From: Ignavibacteriota bacterium
Lineage (GTDB): Bacteria > Bacteroidota > Ignavibacteria > UBA10030 > SZUA-254
Assembly (NCBI GenBank): GCA_025358305.1
Contig: JANYJZ010000033.1
Span: 149,513 to 213,512, forward strand
DNA: 64,000 nt
Direction: 5' to 3'
Part shown: positions 1 through 9,543 of the stretch, piece by piece
How the letters are laid out: each line of letters begins with the position of its first letter
Numbering within the stretch: position 1 is the first letter of the stretch
The notes under the pieces: generated by a model
Told to the model about the DNA's origin: nothing
What the model saw: the letters and a program-made list of their open reading frames with translations, nothing else
Database searches by the model: none
Program-made: the position numbers and the translations under genes

Positions 1-1279
1 CTGCCACCGGCCCGGTCGGGAGCCCCGACCCGGGATGGTCCCAGTCAGCGCCGTCATCGGTCGACCGATAGATCCCGCATTCCGTCCCGGCGTAGAGCGA
101 CCCGCCGTGTTCGGCGAGCGCATAGATGTTGTCGCAGATCGAGCCCGCGGGGGCCTGCGTCCAGTTCACGCCGTCGTCGGAGGAACGGAAGGTCCGCGCC
201 CCGAGCGTTCCGGCGATCGTCGTCCCGGACGAGGTCTCGATGATGGAGAAGACGTCGCGCTTCCGGGGACCGCTCTGCATCCAGGACGCACCCCCGTCCA
301 CGGACCGGAACAATCCCCACGTGCCGCTTGACCCCAGGACAGTGTCCGCGCCGGCAGATTTCATGACGTCGAACGATTCCGAGATCGGACCAGAGTACTC
401 CCATGCGTCGGGGTTGCCGGTGTAGCGGTAGCTCCCGTCCGATGTCGAAACAACGATCGTCCCCGATACGTCCGCCGAGAGCGCAGTGACGGTCTTGTCG
501 GAGAAGCCGAGGTACGTCCAGCTCTGTGCGCCGTCCGCGGAGACGTAGACGCCGCCGTCGGAGATCGCGGGATTCGCGGCGAGGTAGATATGATTGTCGG
601 CAGTGAGCGCCAGCGCGGAGATGCCGCGGCCGCCGAATGACGCTTCCCAGGTCTGGCCCTGATCGCGCGTGAGAAACAATCCCGCCTTCGTCGTCCCGAC
701 GAGGATGACGCCGTGGTGGTCGATAAGGGTTCCGCTGACGAAATCCGTCCCCGCGGTCACCTGGTTCGGAAGCGGGTTCCCGATCGTGGGCCACGAACTC
801 ACGCCGTCGTACGTAACGAGCCAGTACGGGCCGAATGCCTGGCCAAAGAACGAATCGCGGAACAATCCGTATGCCGACCCGTCATCCGCCAGGCTGAACG
901 GCTGGCTCTTCTGGTTGCCCGCCGCCGAAATGCGGTTCCAGCTGTCGCCGTTGTCCGTCGTGCGGTAGATCTGGTAGTAGCTCGACACGCCCGAGAGGAT
1001 CCGTGCGGCGATCGCGTTGTTCCCCCGGGCAGAGAGCATCAGGAACTGGCCGCCGATGTTCGCCGAGATCTGCCAGCTGGTCCCGCGGTCCGTGGAGGTA
1101 TAGATCACGCCGTTCCCGAGCAACGCAAAGAGGCGGCCGCCGGTCCCTTCCTGGATCTCGAAGAACCCCGCGACGCCGTTGAGCTCTTGCCAGAACGGCG
1201 GCGGAGCCTGGGAGAGGCCCGCGGAGATCCCCGCCAGGAGAAGGACGAGGAACAAAAAGGTGCGAATGAGTCTGTTCAT
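1..1279 (-). CDS. Secreted beta-propeller (BNR/YCF48-like) protein, 3' part cut by window edge
   Basis: An open minus-strand frame starts at an ATG at 1279 and runs off the left edge without a stop, giving at least 426 residues. Residues 1-25 are a signal peptide (MNRLIRTF, then a hydrophobic stretch ending near GLSQA). The rest is built from repeated units of the type S-x-D-x-G-x-x-W (for example TSTDRGTSW, RTTDNGDSW, RSVDGGASW, RSSDDGVNW), the Asp-box signature of BNR/photosystem-assembly-like propellers. Such proteins in FCB bacteria are usually secreted and often end in a T9SS sorting domain; that end is outside the window. It lies 29 bases after the S9 peptidase and is probably the last gene seen of that operon. 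A specific role cannot be assigned. Confidence 0.85.
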   Translation of the reverse strand, partial: MNRLIRTFLFLVLLLAGISAGLSQAPPPFWQELNGVAGFFEIQEGTGGRLFALLGNGVIYTSTDRGTSWQISANIGGQFLMLSARGNNAIAARILSGVSSYYQIYRTTDNGDSWNRISAAGNQKSQPFSLADDGSAYGLFRDSFFGQAFGPYWLVTYDGVSSWPTIGNPLPNQVTAGTDFVSGTLIDHHGVILVGTTKAGLFLTRDQGQTWEASFGGRGISALALTADNHIYLAANPAISDGGVYVSADGAQSWTYLGFSDKTVTALSADVSGTIVVSTSDGSYRYTGNPDAWEYSGPISESFDVMKSAGADTVLGSSGTWGLFRSVDGGASWMQSGPRKRDVFSIIETSSGTTIAGTLGARTFRSSDDGVNWTQAPAGSICDNIYALAEHGGSLYAGTECGIYRSTDDGADWDHPGSGLPTGPVA

Positions 1280-1308
1280 GAAGATCGTCGTGCTCCGTTC
1301 GGATGAGG

Positions 1309-3570
1309 TCAATGGAACCGCTCTCGGCCTGCCTGCGGGGGCTTCGAGAAGATCGCCGCCGGGAACTCCTTCTGGAAGAGGTACGTGTAGTAGAACCGCA
1401 TCGATTCCATCCGCAAGTGGTCCGACTTGGGCGGCCCCCAGCCGTGGCGCTCATTCGGGTAGATCATGAATTCAAAGTGCGCATTGAGATTCTCAAGCGT
1501 GTCGACGAGCTGGAGCGAGTTCTGGGTGTGGACGTTGTCGTCGGTGGAGCCGTGATTGATCCTGAGCATCCCCTTGTAGCGCGAGGCGTACGTCACGGGC
1601 GAGCCGGCGAGGTAGCCTTCCGGGTTCTCCGCGGGCGTGTCCATGTAGCGCTCGGTGTAGTGCGAATCGTAGAGCTTCCAGTCGGTCACCGAATAATTGG
1701 CGATCCCGTGCGTGAACCAGCCTGCGGCTTCGGTGAGCGCGAGGCAGGTGACGTACCCGCCGTAGCTACCTCCCGTGATGCAGATCTTCGTCGAATCGAC
1801 GTACGGCTGGGCCCGGAGCCATTTCACCGTCTCGATGTAGTCGTTCATCTCCCACTTCCCGAGGTTCCGGTAGAGGAGCGCGACCCCCTTCTTGCCGAAG
1901 TGGCCGGAGCCGCGGTGGTCCACAGAGATCTGGACGAGGCCTTCGGTGGCGAGCCCCTGGTTCTGCATGGAGAGGCGCCAGCCGTCGGCGACCCCCATCG
2001 AATTCGGACCGCCGTAGACGCTCACGAGGACGGGATACTTCTTCCCCGGTTCGAGATGCGCCGGCACCGTCAGGACGGCCGGAAGCTTGTAGCCGTCGGC
2101 GGTAGGGATCGTGATCATGGTGATCGGCGCGAGGTCATACCCGTCGAGGTCCTTCTGGTAGCTGTCGCCGATCTCCCGGATGAGCTTGCCGTCCCCGGAG
2201 CACAACGCCATCTTCGAGGGAGTCGCGACATTCGAATAGGTCGTGATGAAGTACGAGCCCCCGGGCGAGAGCCGGACAGCGTGCGTGAACGCGCCGAAGG
2301 TGAGGCGCTTGAGGCTCTTGCCATCGAGACCGACGGAGTAGAGGTCCGTCCTCGTGGACGCCTCCTTCCGCGCACTAAAATAGACGAGCCCGCGAGCCTC
2401 GTCGATGAGTTCCACGCCAGCGACGCTCCAGTCCCCCTTCGTGATCTGGTTCCTCAGACTACCGTCCATCGCGTACCGGTAGAGATGCGTCCAGCCGTCG
2501 ATGTCCGACTTGATGACGAATCCGGACCCGTCCTTGAGGAAGCGGATCTCGTCGAGCCAGTCGACCCAGGTCGGCTGCGTCTCGCGGTAGACGGTCTTCT
2601 TCGACCCCGTCGCAGGGTCGACGCTTTGCACCAGGAGCGTATCCTGGCCGCGGTTCATCCACTGCACCCAGAGCGAGCCGCCGTCGGGGGTCCAGAACGG
2701 GGTGCCGAAATACTGATCGTCCTCATCGCGGTACGCCGCCCAGACGGTCTGCTTCGATCCCAGATCAACGATGCCGACGCGCACTTTGGGGTTCGGGTCG
2801 CCCGCCTTCGGATACCGAGTCCGTTCAAGCGTGCCGTGCTGCCCTCTCGAATTATAGATCGGGAACATCGGCACGTCGGTCTCGTCGAACCGGTAGAAGG
2901 CGATCCGTTTGCTGTCGGGCGACCACCAGTAGGCCTGGTAGCGTGTCGGACGGCCGAAGATCTCCTCGTAGTAGAGCCACGCCGCTCGGCCGTTGTAGAC
3001 GACGTCGCTGCCGTCGCGGGTGTACTGCACTTCGGCGCCGCCGTCAAGGTCGATCGAAAACAGGTTGTTGTCTCGGGTGAAGGCGACATACCGTCCGTCC
3101 GGGGAGAAGGTCGGGTTCTTCTCCTCCGATGCGGAACGGGTCAGACGGCGGAACTCCTTCTTCTGCGTGTCGAGGAGGAAGAGGTCGTTGTCCTTGCTGT
3201 AGAGATGGCGGATGTTCGCCTTGTCGGAGACGGTCGGCTTGGCGACGGCGAGGCTTTCGGTCACGATGCTTTTGAAGTCGTCCCATCGGACAACGGGCTC
3301 CTTCTCGCCGAGCTCCTTGCCCGTCCTAGCGTCGACGATCATCGTCGAGGGAGCTCCTCCCCCCTCCTTCTTCTTCGAGAGGAGATAGCTCTTGTCGTCC
3401 TGCCACCCAGCGACCGTCGGCAGGGGCTTCGTGAGGGTGAGCGGCGGGGTCGCGAACGCGGCCTCCATCGTCACCTTCTTCTGCTGCCGGGCGTCGAGCC
3501 CGGGGGAGAGCGTTGCGAGAGCAAGGACGAGGAGAAGACAGATACGTCCGAAACGGCGGAAAGCCATCAT
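1309..3570 (-). CDS. Dipeptidyl peptidase IV-type serine peptidase (family S9B), secreted
   Basis: A 753-residue exported prolyl-oligopeptidase-family enzyme expected to release N-terminal Xaa-Pro dipeptides. Start at 3570 follows AAAGGAACTGACC and gives a clean signal peptide (MMAFRRFGRICLLLVLALAT). Residues of about 50-480 are the beta-propeller, carrying the double-Glu substrate-anchoring motif YYEEIFG followed by YWWSPDSKRIAFYRFDETDVP, diagnostic of the DPP IV subfamily. The alpha/beta-hydrolase domain has the nucleophile in GGSYGGY (Ser602), Asp677 in HGSTDDNVH and His709 in NERHGWG. An in-frame GTG upstream at 3663 would bury the signal peptide and is rejected. It lies 68 bases after the M14 peptidase gene, in the same operon, consistent with joint degradation of extracellular peptides. 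Confidence 0.93.
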   Translation of the reverse strand: MMAFRRFGRICLLLVLALATLSPGLDARQQKKVTMEAAFATPPLTLTKPLPTVAGWQDDKSYLLSKKKEGGGAPSTMIVDARTGKELGEKEPVVRWDDFKSIVTESLAVAKPTVSDKANIRHLYSKDNDLFLLDTQKKEFRRLTRSASEEKNPTFSPDGRYVAFTRDNNLFSIDLDGGAEVQYTRDGSDVVYNGRAAWLYYEEIFGRPTRYQAYWWSPDSKRIAFYRFDETDVPMFPIYNSRGQHGTLERTRYPKAGDPNPKVRVGIVDLGSKQTVWAAYRDEDDQYFGTPFWTPDGGSLWVQWMNRGQDTLLVQSVDPATGSKKTVYRETQPTWVDWLDEIRFLKDGSGFVIKSDIDGWTHLYRYAMDGSLRNQITKGDWSVAGVELIDEARGLVYFSARKEASTRTDLYSVGLDGKSLKRLTFGAFTHAVRLSPGGSYFITTYSNVATPSKMALCSGDGKLIREIGDSYQKDLDGYDLAPITMITIPTADGYKLPAVLTVPAHLEPGKKYPVLVSVYGGPNSMGVADGWRLSMQNQGLATEGLVQISVDHRGSGHFGKKGVALLYRNLGKWEMNDYIETVKWLRAQPYVDSTKICITGGSYGGYVTCLALTEAAGWFTHGIANYSVTDWKLYDSHYTERYMDTPAENPEGYLAGSPVTYASRYKGMLRINHGSTDDNVHTQNSLQLVDTLENLNAHFEFMIYPNERHGWGPPKSDHLRMESMRFYYTYLFQKEFPAAIFSKPPQAGRERFH

Positions 3571-3638
3571 GGTCAGTTCCTTTCTGGTCTCAGGTGGTTG
3601 CACTTCAGTGTGGGCGGCTTGGCCGCATCTTACGGCGC

Positions 3639-5468
3639 TCATCGTGCCGGCTCGGCCGGCCACGCGGCCGGCTGCAAGATGCGGGCGACGGGGTAGAGCA
3701 TGACATGGTCATCCCAGTAGGGGGACCGTTCGTAAAAGAAATTGAGCTTCGCCCCCGGGCTGTGCGCGAACGCCGTGTCAGCGGCGATCTTCGCGTCGAA
3801 CTCGCGCCGCAAGGCCGGGTCGGCGGCGAGCATCTTTTCCGCCATGGGCTCCAAGACGTAGTCCTCGCCGTATTCCTTCTGCTCGAAGGCCGCGTCGAAG
3901 AACCCCCACGAGGCGAACGAATCGGGCGCCTTCGGTTCGAGGGCGTGGAGGAGGACGCGCGCCGCCTTCTGGTTGAGCCGCGCCACGATCGTCCCCTTGG
4001 GGAACGAGCGCTTCGCCCGAAACGCCGTGGCGGTGAAGGTGACGGGATGGCGCCCTTCAAAGGGTTCCTTCTGCCACGCTGCGTTCGAGAACCGGTAGAA
4101 CTCCGCTTCGGTCTCGACCGGCGCGGTGAGGCGTTCGAGCCGCACGCCGTGGAGCTTGAGCCGGGCGACGACCGCTTCCCACGCCGGCGGGATGAAATAA
4201 GCGGCCGGCGGGGTCACTGTCACGGTCGCGGCGATGGAGTCGTAGCGCGGGACGTCGGCCTCGAACGGCTCCTTCGTGTAGGTGATCCGGGTCTTGCCGG
4301 AGATCGGGCTGTCGTCGTTCTTCTGACGGAACCCCTGGAAATGCATCGTCTGGTTCGCCACCGGGACCGAAGCGAACTGGAGCGGGAACGTCGGGCCGAG
4401 CCCGGCCGCTGTTTCGGCGTCCGCTTGGCGCACGGCGCTCCGCAGAGCTTCGGCATCCTTCTGGAGAAACCGCAAGGTTCCGTCGATGAGCCGGTAGGTC
4501 GCCTCGACGCGCTTCTTGTAGTCCTTCAGCATATGCGTCTCGATGAGGAGCCCCGGGCGGTTGTGGAGCGACGCGTACGCGGTCGAGAAGCGCGGCGCGG
4601 CCGCCCCTCCTATGACCCCCTTCGTCGGGTCCGTGTCGTCCTTCAGAAAGATGTAGGGCACGACCGCCACGCCGTTCTTGGTCTGTCCCGGCATCACGCC
4701 GGGGAGGTACCGGTCGAGGATCCAAGACCGCACGGGCGCTGCGACGTTGTCGTGGGACTCGATGGAATATGTCGCCACGTGCTGGAAGTCCGCTCCGTCG
4801 GTCACGTGGGCGTCGATGAAGAAATCAGGCATCCAGGCGTTGAAGAGTTTGAGCCAGGCCTGGGTCTCTGGCGCGTCGGCCTTCATGTAGTCCCGGTTGA
4901 GGTTGAGATTTTGCGCCGTCACGCGCCATCCCATCTCCTCCGGGCCGGTCTGGTTGATCCGGTTGAACTTGCCGAAGCGTTCATGGCCGTCGACGTTGTA
5001 GATCGGGATGATGAGGAGGATGACGTGGTCGAGGAGCGAGGCCTTCGTCTTGGTGACCGCGATGTCCCTCAGGAGCATGAGGCATGCGTCCTTGCCGTCG
5101 ATCTCGCCGGCATGGATGCCGTTTTGGACGAGGACGACCGCCTTGTCGCTCTTCGCCGCCGCGCTGGGCGTGAACGCCCGTTCCTTCGAGGCGATGATGA
5201 GCGGGAGATCGCGCCCCTCGGGGCTGCGGCCGAAGCTCTCCACGTGGATCCACGGCGACGCCTTCTCGAGCCGACGCGCGTACGCCATCGTCTCGGCGTA
5301 GCGCGGCGTGCGCTTGTAGCCGCTGAGTTCATAGTCCGTGAGCCATTTCTTCGCCGAGGGCTGCGCACTCCCCGCCACCATGCACAGGAGCAGCGCGAGC
5401 GCCGCGGCGCAGGCGCGCCGGAACAAAGGCATGCCGCGGAAGCGGCCTGGAGAATGTACCAGCGTCAT
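3639..5468 (-). CDS. Secreted zinc carboxypeptidase, family M14
   Basis: A 609-residue metallo-carboxypeptidase. The zinc-binding His/Glu pair is in NGIHAGEIDGKDAC, the third ligand His in FFIDAHVTDG, and a candidate catalytic Glu in LLIETHM. The catalytic domain occupies roughly residues 40-340; the remaining ~270 residues are an uncharacterised C-terminal extension. The ATG at 5468 overlaps the stop of the upstream M64 gene (ATGA), which supports translational coupling. A second ATG at 5432 (MPLFRRACAAALALLLC) would make a more standard signal peptide and could be the true start. The gene sits between M64 and S9 peptidases, so it probably trims peptides released by them outside the cytoplasm. 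Confidence 0.9.
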   Translation of the reverse strand: MTLVHSPGRFRGMPLFRRACAAALALLLCMVAGSAQPSAKKWLTDYELSGYKRTPRYAETMAYARRLEKASPWIHVESFGRSPEGRDLPLIIASKERAFTPSAAAKSDKAVVLVQNGIHAGEIDGKDACLMLLRDIAVTKTKASLLDHVILLIIPIYNVDGHERFGKFNRINQTGPEEMGWRVTAQNLNLNRDYMKADAPETQAWLKLFNAWMPDFFIDAHVTDGADFQHVATYSIESHDNVAAPVRSWILDRYLPGVMPGQTKNGVAVVPYIFLKDDTDPTKGVIGGAAAPRFSTAYASLHNRPGLLIETHMLKDYKKRVEATYRLIDGTLRFLQKDAEALRSAVRQADAETAAGLGPTFPLQFASVPVANQTMHFQGFRQKNDDSPISGKTRITYTKEPFEADVPRYDSIAATVTVTPPAAYFIPPAWEAVVARLKLHGVRLERLTAPVETEAEFYRFSNAAWQKEPFEGRHPVTFTATAFRAKRSFPKGTIVARLNQKAARVLLHALEPKAPDSFASWGFFDAAFEQKEYGEDYVLEPMAEKMLAADPALRREFDAKIAADTAFAHSPGAKLNFFYERSPYWDDHVMLYPVARILQPAAWPAEPAR

Positions 5469-6898
5469 TTGGAATAGAAGTCGATGACGCGGCGGATCGC
5501 GGCCGAGCAGACCGGATCGAAGTCCACGAGGCTCAGGGAGAACATTCGGCAATCGATCGCCGGGCGGTAGATGCCCGCCGACACGTAGCCGGCTCCTTCG
5601 AACGCGCCGACCTTGCCGGCGTAGGCGTTGGTCTTCAGGAGGTTCTGTTCCGCCTGGTAGAGGGGTTCGCGCTTCGCATAGTAGTCCGCTGCGAGGCGGT
5701 CGAGCTTGCCGCGCTCGCGGCCGAGGCTGTCGTACGCCGTCTTCTCCCACGGCGTCGGAAGCGGGGTCGCGGGATCGACGAAGCTCTTCCATTTCAGATG
5801 GGCCTTGTCGGTGAGCGCCGTCAAATTCGGCTCCCAGGGCTCCACCCCCTTCTGGTAAAAGTCGTTGTAGGATACCTGCGAACTGTAGTACTCGTCCCCG
5901 AGCCCGCCGAACGAATGGCCGAACTCGTGGACGTAGACGTAATCCATCTGCCACTCCTTCCCTTTCGCGTCGGAGATGGCGAAGCAGGTCGTGTAGAGGT
6001 TGTAGATCCCGCCGCCGCCGTACCGGTTGTCGTTGATGAGGATGAGCATGAAGTCGTACGGCGCGGCCGACGCGATGTCGCGCAGGGTGCGGTTCTCCTC
6101 CGTCAGGACGTAGCGAGCGGAGCCGAACGTGTTGTACGTAAAGCCGAGCGCGGAGTTCTTCCAGACGTTCTTGTCGGGCTTGTCGATGCCGGAATCCCGA
6201 GAGGCCACCTCGATCGTCCAGACGTTGAAGTCGTCCTTGCGCTCCTTGAAGGGACTCGTGGAGAACATGACCTCGTTGAAGTGCCGGGCGTCCTTGCGGA
6301 ACTTCTCCATGTCTTCCGCGCGGTACCCGTCGCCGAGGATGAGGATGTCCACCTTGTCGTGCGGCGAGCCGCGCTTGACGATCGGCACGACCGGAAAGAG
6401 CGCTTCGCGCTTCTCGCGGCGGATCTCGACGGAGTTCCTCGGGTCGATGACGGTCGAGAAGACCTCGTGGAAGTCCATCTTCTTGTCCCGGCGGCTGATC
6501 GTCACCTGAACGGGGTTCACGGGCATCGGCATCCGGACCGATTCGTGGAACGTGCGGTAGACGCCCGCGAGCGCCTCGTCGGTGCTCTGCCACTCGTTGA
6601 AGTAGGAGGAGAACCCGCGTGAAAAGATGAGTTCGGCGGTGCCGCGGTCGTAGACCCGGACGATGTACTCTCCGAGATTGAGCGTGTCGATGAGCTGCCG
6701 GAGGCTGCCCGCCCACGGGCCGTCGTCGATGGCCTTCTCCAGGCTGATGGTCTCGGTCCCCTTCGTTCCGGTGTGGTAGTAATCCACGCGCAGGGTGGCG
6801 TCGGTGAAATACCGATCGAAGACCGAGGACCGCCCGAACGCGAAGGCGGCGGCGAGGAACGTCAGGAGAATGAGGGAACGCGGTCGAAGTGATATCAT
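5465..6898 (-). CDS. Secreted metallopeptidase, family M64 (IgA peptidase-like)
   Basis: A 477-residue protein with signal peptide MISLRPRSLILLTFLAAAFAFG and the M64 zinc site HEFGHSFGGLGDEYY (HEFGH at residues 324-328, third ligand Asp335). The N-terminal ~150 residues match the usual M64 prodomain-like region, and VDILILGDGY (about 183-192) is typical of the family. Family members include secreted endopeptidases such as the Clostridium ramosum IgA protease, but most relatives have unknown substrates, so IgA cleavage is not implied here. Start at 6898 is preceded by AAAAGGGATTTCCCT. It overlaps the downstream M14 gene by 4 bases and lies 46 bases after a tiny membrane-protein gene. Confidence 0.9.
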   Translation of the reverse strand: MISLRPRSLILLTFLAAAFAFGRSSVFDRYFTDATLRVDYYHTGTKGTETISLEKAIDDGPWAGSLRQLIDTLNLGEYIVRVYDRGTAELIFSRGFSSYFNEWQSTDEALAGVYRTFHESVRMPMPVNPVQVTISRRDKKMDFHEVFSTVIDPRNSVEIRREKREALFPVVPIVKRGSPHDKVDILILGDGYRAEDMEKFRKDARHFNEVMFSTSPFKERKDDFNVWTIEVASRDSGIDKPDKNVWKNSALGFTYNTFGSARYVLTEENRTLRDIASAAPYDFMLILINDNRYGGGGIYNLYTTCFAISDAKGKEWQMDYVYVHEFGHSFGGLGDEYYSSQVSYNDFYQKGVEPWEPNLTALTDKAHLKWKSFVDPATPLPTPWEKTAYDSLGRERGKLDRLAADYYAKREPLYQAEQNLLKTNAYAGKVGAFEGAGYVSAGIYRPAIDCRMFSLSLVDFDPVCSAAIRRVIDFYSK

Positions 6899-6944
6899 AG
6901 GGAAATCCCTTTTGCGTGAGTGCGGTCAAGGAACATGGGAGCGA

Positions 6945-7079
6945 TCAGCGCACGATGAAGAACAGGACGAGCGCGATGATCGTACAGAGTACAAGGAACG
7001 CGAGCAGCTTCGAGAAGAACCAGAGGACCTTCAAGGGGAACCAGATCGGGAAGAACAGGATCTTCAGGAAGGTCTTCAT
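6945..7079 (-). CDS. Small hydrophobic membrane protein (44 residues)
   Basis: A 44-residue frame from ATG at 7079 to TGA at 6945. The sequence starts [20 protein letters not shown] and continues with a second hydrophobic stretch ([19 protein letters not shown]), so it is almost entirely membrane-embedded, with Lys residues at the cytoplasmic side. It lies between pspC (31 bases upstream) and the M64 peptidase gene (46 bases downstream) on the same strand, which argues that it is a genuine operon member. The ribosome-binding site is weak. Function unknown; small membrane proteins beside PspC domains are often envelope-stress related, but that is only inference. Confidence 0.6.
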   Translation of the reverse strand: MKTFLKILFFPIWFPLKVLWFFSKLLAFLVLCTIIALVLFFIVR

Positions 7080-7110
7080 ATGGGGTTCTTTTTGGGCACC
7101 GCCGTCGGAT

Positions 7111-7296
7111 CTACCGTTCCGGGATCACCCACCAGCAGATGAGGTAGGCGATGAAGAACGGAATGATCCCCGTGATGATCCCCACGATGAGCACGACGAG
7201 ACGGATGACCGTCGGATCGACGTCCATCGCGTCGCCAATTCCGCCGCAGACGCCGGCAATTTTTCGGTTTTCTTTCGATCGGAAGAGACGCGTCAT
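7111..7296 (-). CDS. pspC: PspC domain membrane protein
   Basis: A 61-residue PspC-domain protein: [20 protein letters not shown], then [20 protein letters not shown], then a second membrane segment ending WWVIPER. This is the core of the phage-shock protein C family, stand-alone copies of which are common in FCB bacteria and associated with envelope stress. Start at 7296 is chosen because it begins exactly at the domain and lies about 25 bases after the predicted transcription start of a strong candidate promoter (7326-7355). An in-frame upstream start at 7362 would precede that promoter. It is the first gene of the secreted-peptidase operon. Confidence 0.88.
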   Translation of the reverse strand: MTRLFRSKENRKIAGVCGGIGDAMDVDPTVIRLVVLIVGIITGIIPFFIAYLICWWVIPER

Positions 7297-7325
7297 GGTC
7301 GCACAGTCGTAGGGGATGCCTGTGC

Positions 7326-7355
7326 CAAATATACGAACATTCCCGCGATATTCAA
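7326..7355 (-). promoter_or_regulatory. Promoter of the pspC-peptidase operon
   Basis: On the minus strand TTGAAT, then a 19-base gap counted from TTG, then TATATTTG. The -7 element is a perfect match to the Bacteroidetes TAnnTTTG pattern. Transcription should start near 7319, about 23 bases before the pspC ATG. Confidence 0.75.
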
Positions 7356-7356
7356 A

Positions 7357-7387
7357 TCGCACGGAATCGTTTTTTTTCCTATCTTTT
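7357..7387 (+). promoter_or_regulatory. Candidate ackA promoter
   Basis: TCGCAC, 20 bases, TATCTTTT. The -33 element deviates by one base from TTG, so it is weaker than others in this window. It is back to back with the pspC promoter; the two -33 elements almost touch. Confidence 0.45.
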
Positions 7388-7455
7388 GGTGCGTGAGGGC
7401 CGGAATCGGCTCCGCGGCGCGCGACGTTTGCACCACTGATGAAGGAAGCATCCCC

Positions 7456-8703
7456 ATGAACATACTCGTCCTGAATTGCGGCTCATCCAGCGTCAAGTTC
7501 CAGCTCATCCAGACCGACATGGACAGGATCGAACACAACAGCGACCGGACGCTCGCCGGCGGCATCATCGAGCGGGTGGGCAGCCAGTCCCTCATCACGT
7601 TCCAGTCTACCGGACAGCAGAAGGTGCGCCAGGCGCTCCCCCTGCGCGACCACCGTAGCGCGCTCGACTACCTCCTTCGGTGGGTGATCTCCCCCGAGTC
7701 GAAGATCAAGGACATCAACTCCCTCGCCGACATCCACGCCGTGGGACACCGCGTCGTCCACGGCGGCGAGAAGTTCACGATGTCCGTCCGGGTCGATGAC
7801 GCCGTCATCGAACAGATCGAGGACAGCATCGACCTCGCGCCGCTGCACAACCCGGCGAACCTCAAGGGGATCATGGCCGCCCGGGAGCTCCTCGGACCCG
7901 GCGTGCCCCAAGTTGCGGTCTTTGACACGGCGTTCCATTCGACGATGCCCGAGGAGTCGTACCTCTACGCCATCCCGTACCAGTTCTACCGCCGGCATCG
8001 CATCCGCCGGTACGGATTCCACGGCACGTCGCACCGATACGTCGCGTACCGGTACCGCACGCTCCTCGGGATCGACCGCGAGAAGGTGAACGTCATCACC
8101 CTCCATCTCGGCAACGGCTGCTCCGCGTGCGCGATTCGCGGCGGCGAGTCGATGGACACCTCGATGGGGCTCACCCCCCTCGAAGGGCTCGTCATGGGGA
8201 CGCGCGGCGGCGACATCGACCCGTCGATCATCGACTTCATCCACCACAAGGAGGGGATGACCCTCTCGGAGATCGACACCGTCCTCAACAAGCAGTCGGG
8301 CCTCCTCGGCATCTCGGGGCTCACGAACGACATGCGCGAACTCCTCGACGAGGAACGGGAGAAGCAGGACCGCCGCGCGAAGCTTGCCATCACGATATTC
8401 TGCACGCGCGTGAAGAAGTACATCGGGGCGTATCTCGCGGAGATGGGAGGAGCGGACGCGGTCATTTTCACCGGAGGGATCGGGGAGAACAGCGCTGTCA
8501 TCCGGGACCGTATCTGCGAGGGACTCGCGTGGATGGGGCTCGCGCTCGACAAGGAGAAGAACGCGGCGCTCGTCAGCGGTAAAGAAGGAGAGATCAGCGC
8601 CCAAGGCTCGAAGCTCCGGGCGTTCGTCATACCGACGAACGAGGAACTTCTCATCGCCCGAGATACGCTCAGGACGATCACGAACGCGCCTCGGCGCTGG
8701 TAG
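7456..8703 (+). CDS. ackA: Acetate kinase
   Basis: A 415-residue acetate kinase interconverting acetate + ATP and acetyl phosphate + ADP in the cytoplasm. The N-terminal motif [17 protein letters not shown], the central [14 protein letters not shown] and [20 protein letters not shown], and the C-terminal [20 protein letters not shown] are all intact, and the length is normal. GAAGGA lies 9-14 bases before the ATG. No phosphotransacetylase gene is adjacent, which is unusual since pta often accompanies ackA. It converges on rluB with only 6 bases between the ends. Confidence 0.97.
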   Translation: MNILVLNCGSSSVKFQLIQTDMDRIEHNSDRTLAGGIIERVGSQSLITFQSTGQQKVRQALPLRDHRSALDYLLRWVISPESKIKDINSLADIHAVGHRVVHGGEKFTMSVRVDDAVIEQIEDSIDLAPLHNPANLKGIMAARELLGPGVPQVAVFDTAFHSTMPEESYLYAIPYQFYRRHRIRRYGFHGTSHRYVAYRYRTLLGIDREKVNVITLHLGNGCSACAIRGGESMDTSMGLTPLEGLVMGTRGGDIDPSIIDFIHHKEGMTLSEIDTVLNKQSGLLGISGLTNDMRELLDEEREKQDRRAKLAITIFCTRVKKYIGAYLAEMGGADAVIFTGGIGENSAVIRDRICEGLAWMGLALDKEKNAALVSGKEGEISAQGSKLRAFVIPTNEELLIARDTLRTITNAPRRW

Positions 8704-8709
8704 GGGCGG

Positions 8710-9480
8710 CTAGAGCCCCGCGAGCGTCTTGAGCTTCCGGACCTCGTTCGTGGAGAGATGCCGCCAGGCGCTCCGCTTGAGACCCTCGTACGTGAGCCCG
8801 GCGTAGGCGACCCGGTCGAGCTTCGCGACGTGGTACCCGAGCGCCTCAAACATCCTATGAACCTGGCGGTTGCGCCCCTCGTGGATGACGACGCCCACCA
8901 CTTTGTTCTTCCCTCCCTGCAGCAGAAGGATCTCGGCGGGTTTCGTCTTGCCGTCGGAGAGCCGTATCCCAGCCGAGAGCTTCGCGACGTGTTCGGCCGT
9001 CAAGGGCTGGTCGAGCGTCACCTGGTAGGCCTTCTTCACCTCGTGGCTCGGATGCATGAGCCGGTTCGCGAACTCGCCGTCGTTCGTCAGGAGGAGGACA
9101 CCCGTCGTATGCCGGTCGAGCCTGCCGACCGGAAAGACCCTCTCTCTCACCTTTACGTAGTCCATGACCGTCGCCCTGCCGCGCTCGTCGCTCGCGGTCG
9201 TGATGCAGTCGTGCGGCTTGTTGAAGAGAATGTAGACCATGTCGTCAAGGATCACGACCTGCTTTCCGTCGACGAACACTTTGTCCTTCGCCGGATCGAC
9301 CCGGACGCCGAGGCTTGCCACGACGACGCCGTTGACCTTCACCCTCCCCTCTTCCATGAGCTCGTCCGCCTTGCGCCGGGAGGTCAGGCCTGCCGTCGCG
9401 AGGAACTTGTTGAGGCGCATGCCTGTGGCGCCGGCGCCGGAGGAAACGGTTGGAGGTGGTCGTCGATGGGTCGGGGACAT
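8710..9480 (-). CDS. rluB: 23S rRNA pseudouridine synthase, RluB/RsuA family
   Basis: About 256 residues. An S4 RNA-binding domain follows MRLNKFLATAGLTSRRKADE (residues 21-80). The catalytic domain has the RsuA-family aspartate motif VGRLDRHTTGVLLLTNDGE, and EGRNRQVHRMFEALG lies near the C-terminus. The family converts uridine to pseudouridine in rRNA; RluB is assigned by resemblance rather than by site. Start at 9480 is preceded by AAGGCGATAATCGT, a usable ribosome-binding site. The alternative ATG at 9420, where homology begins, has none. It lies 63 bases after scpB, an arrangement (scpA-scpB-rluB) conserved in many bacteria. Confidence 0.92.
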   Translation of the reverse strand: MSPTHRRPPPTVSSGAGATGMRLNKFLATAGLTSRRKADELMEEGRVKVNGVVVASLGVRVDPAKDKVFVDGKQVVILDDMVYILFNKPHDCITTASDERGRATVMDYVKVRERVFPVGRLDRHTTGVLLLTNDGEFANRLMHPSHEVKKAYQVTLDQPLTAEHVAKLSAGIRLSDGKTKPAEILLLQGGKNKVVGVVIHEGRNRQVHRMFEALGYHVAKLDRVAYAGLTYEGLKRSAWRHLSTNEVRKLKTLAGL

Positions 9481-9543
9481 ACGATTATCGCCTTACGGAA
9501 AGGAGTGGAGAGAGAAAACGGCGTCTCAATGGAATGGGAGCAA

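Noticed and set aside
1303..3696. 797-residue open frame on the plus strand opposite the DPP IV gene
   Set aside because: Arg/Val/Asp-rich shadow of the GC-rich minus-strand gene, without any domain or signal. The same holds for other long antisense frames at 3513-5477, 12880-14289, 15756-17495 and 20265-21929.
3639..6929. A single 1096-residue M64/M14 fusion on the minus strand
   Set aside because: Only the last ~609 residues are real M14 peptidase; the first part is the M64 gene read in the wrong frame.
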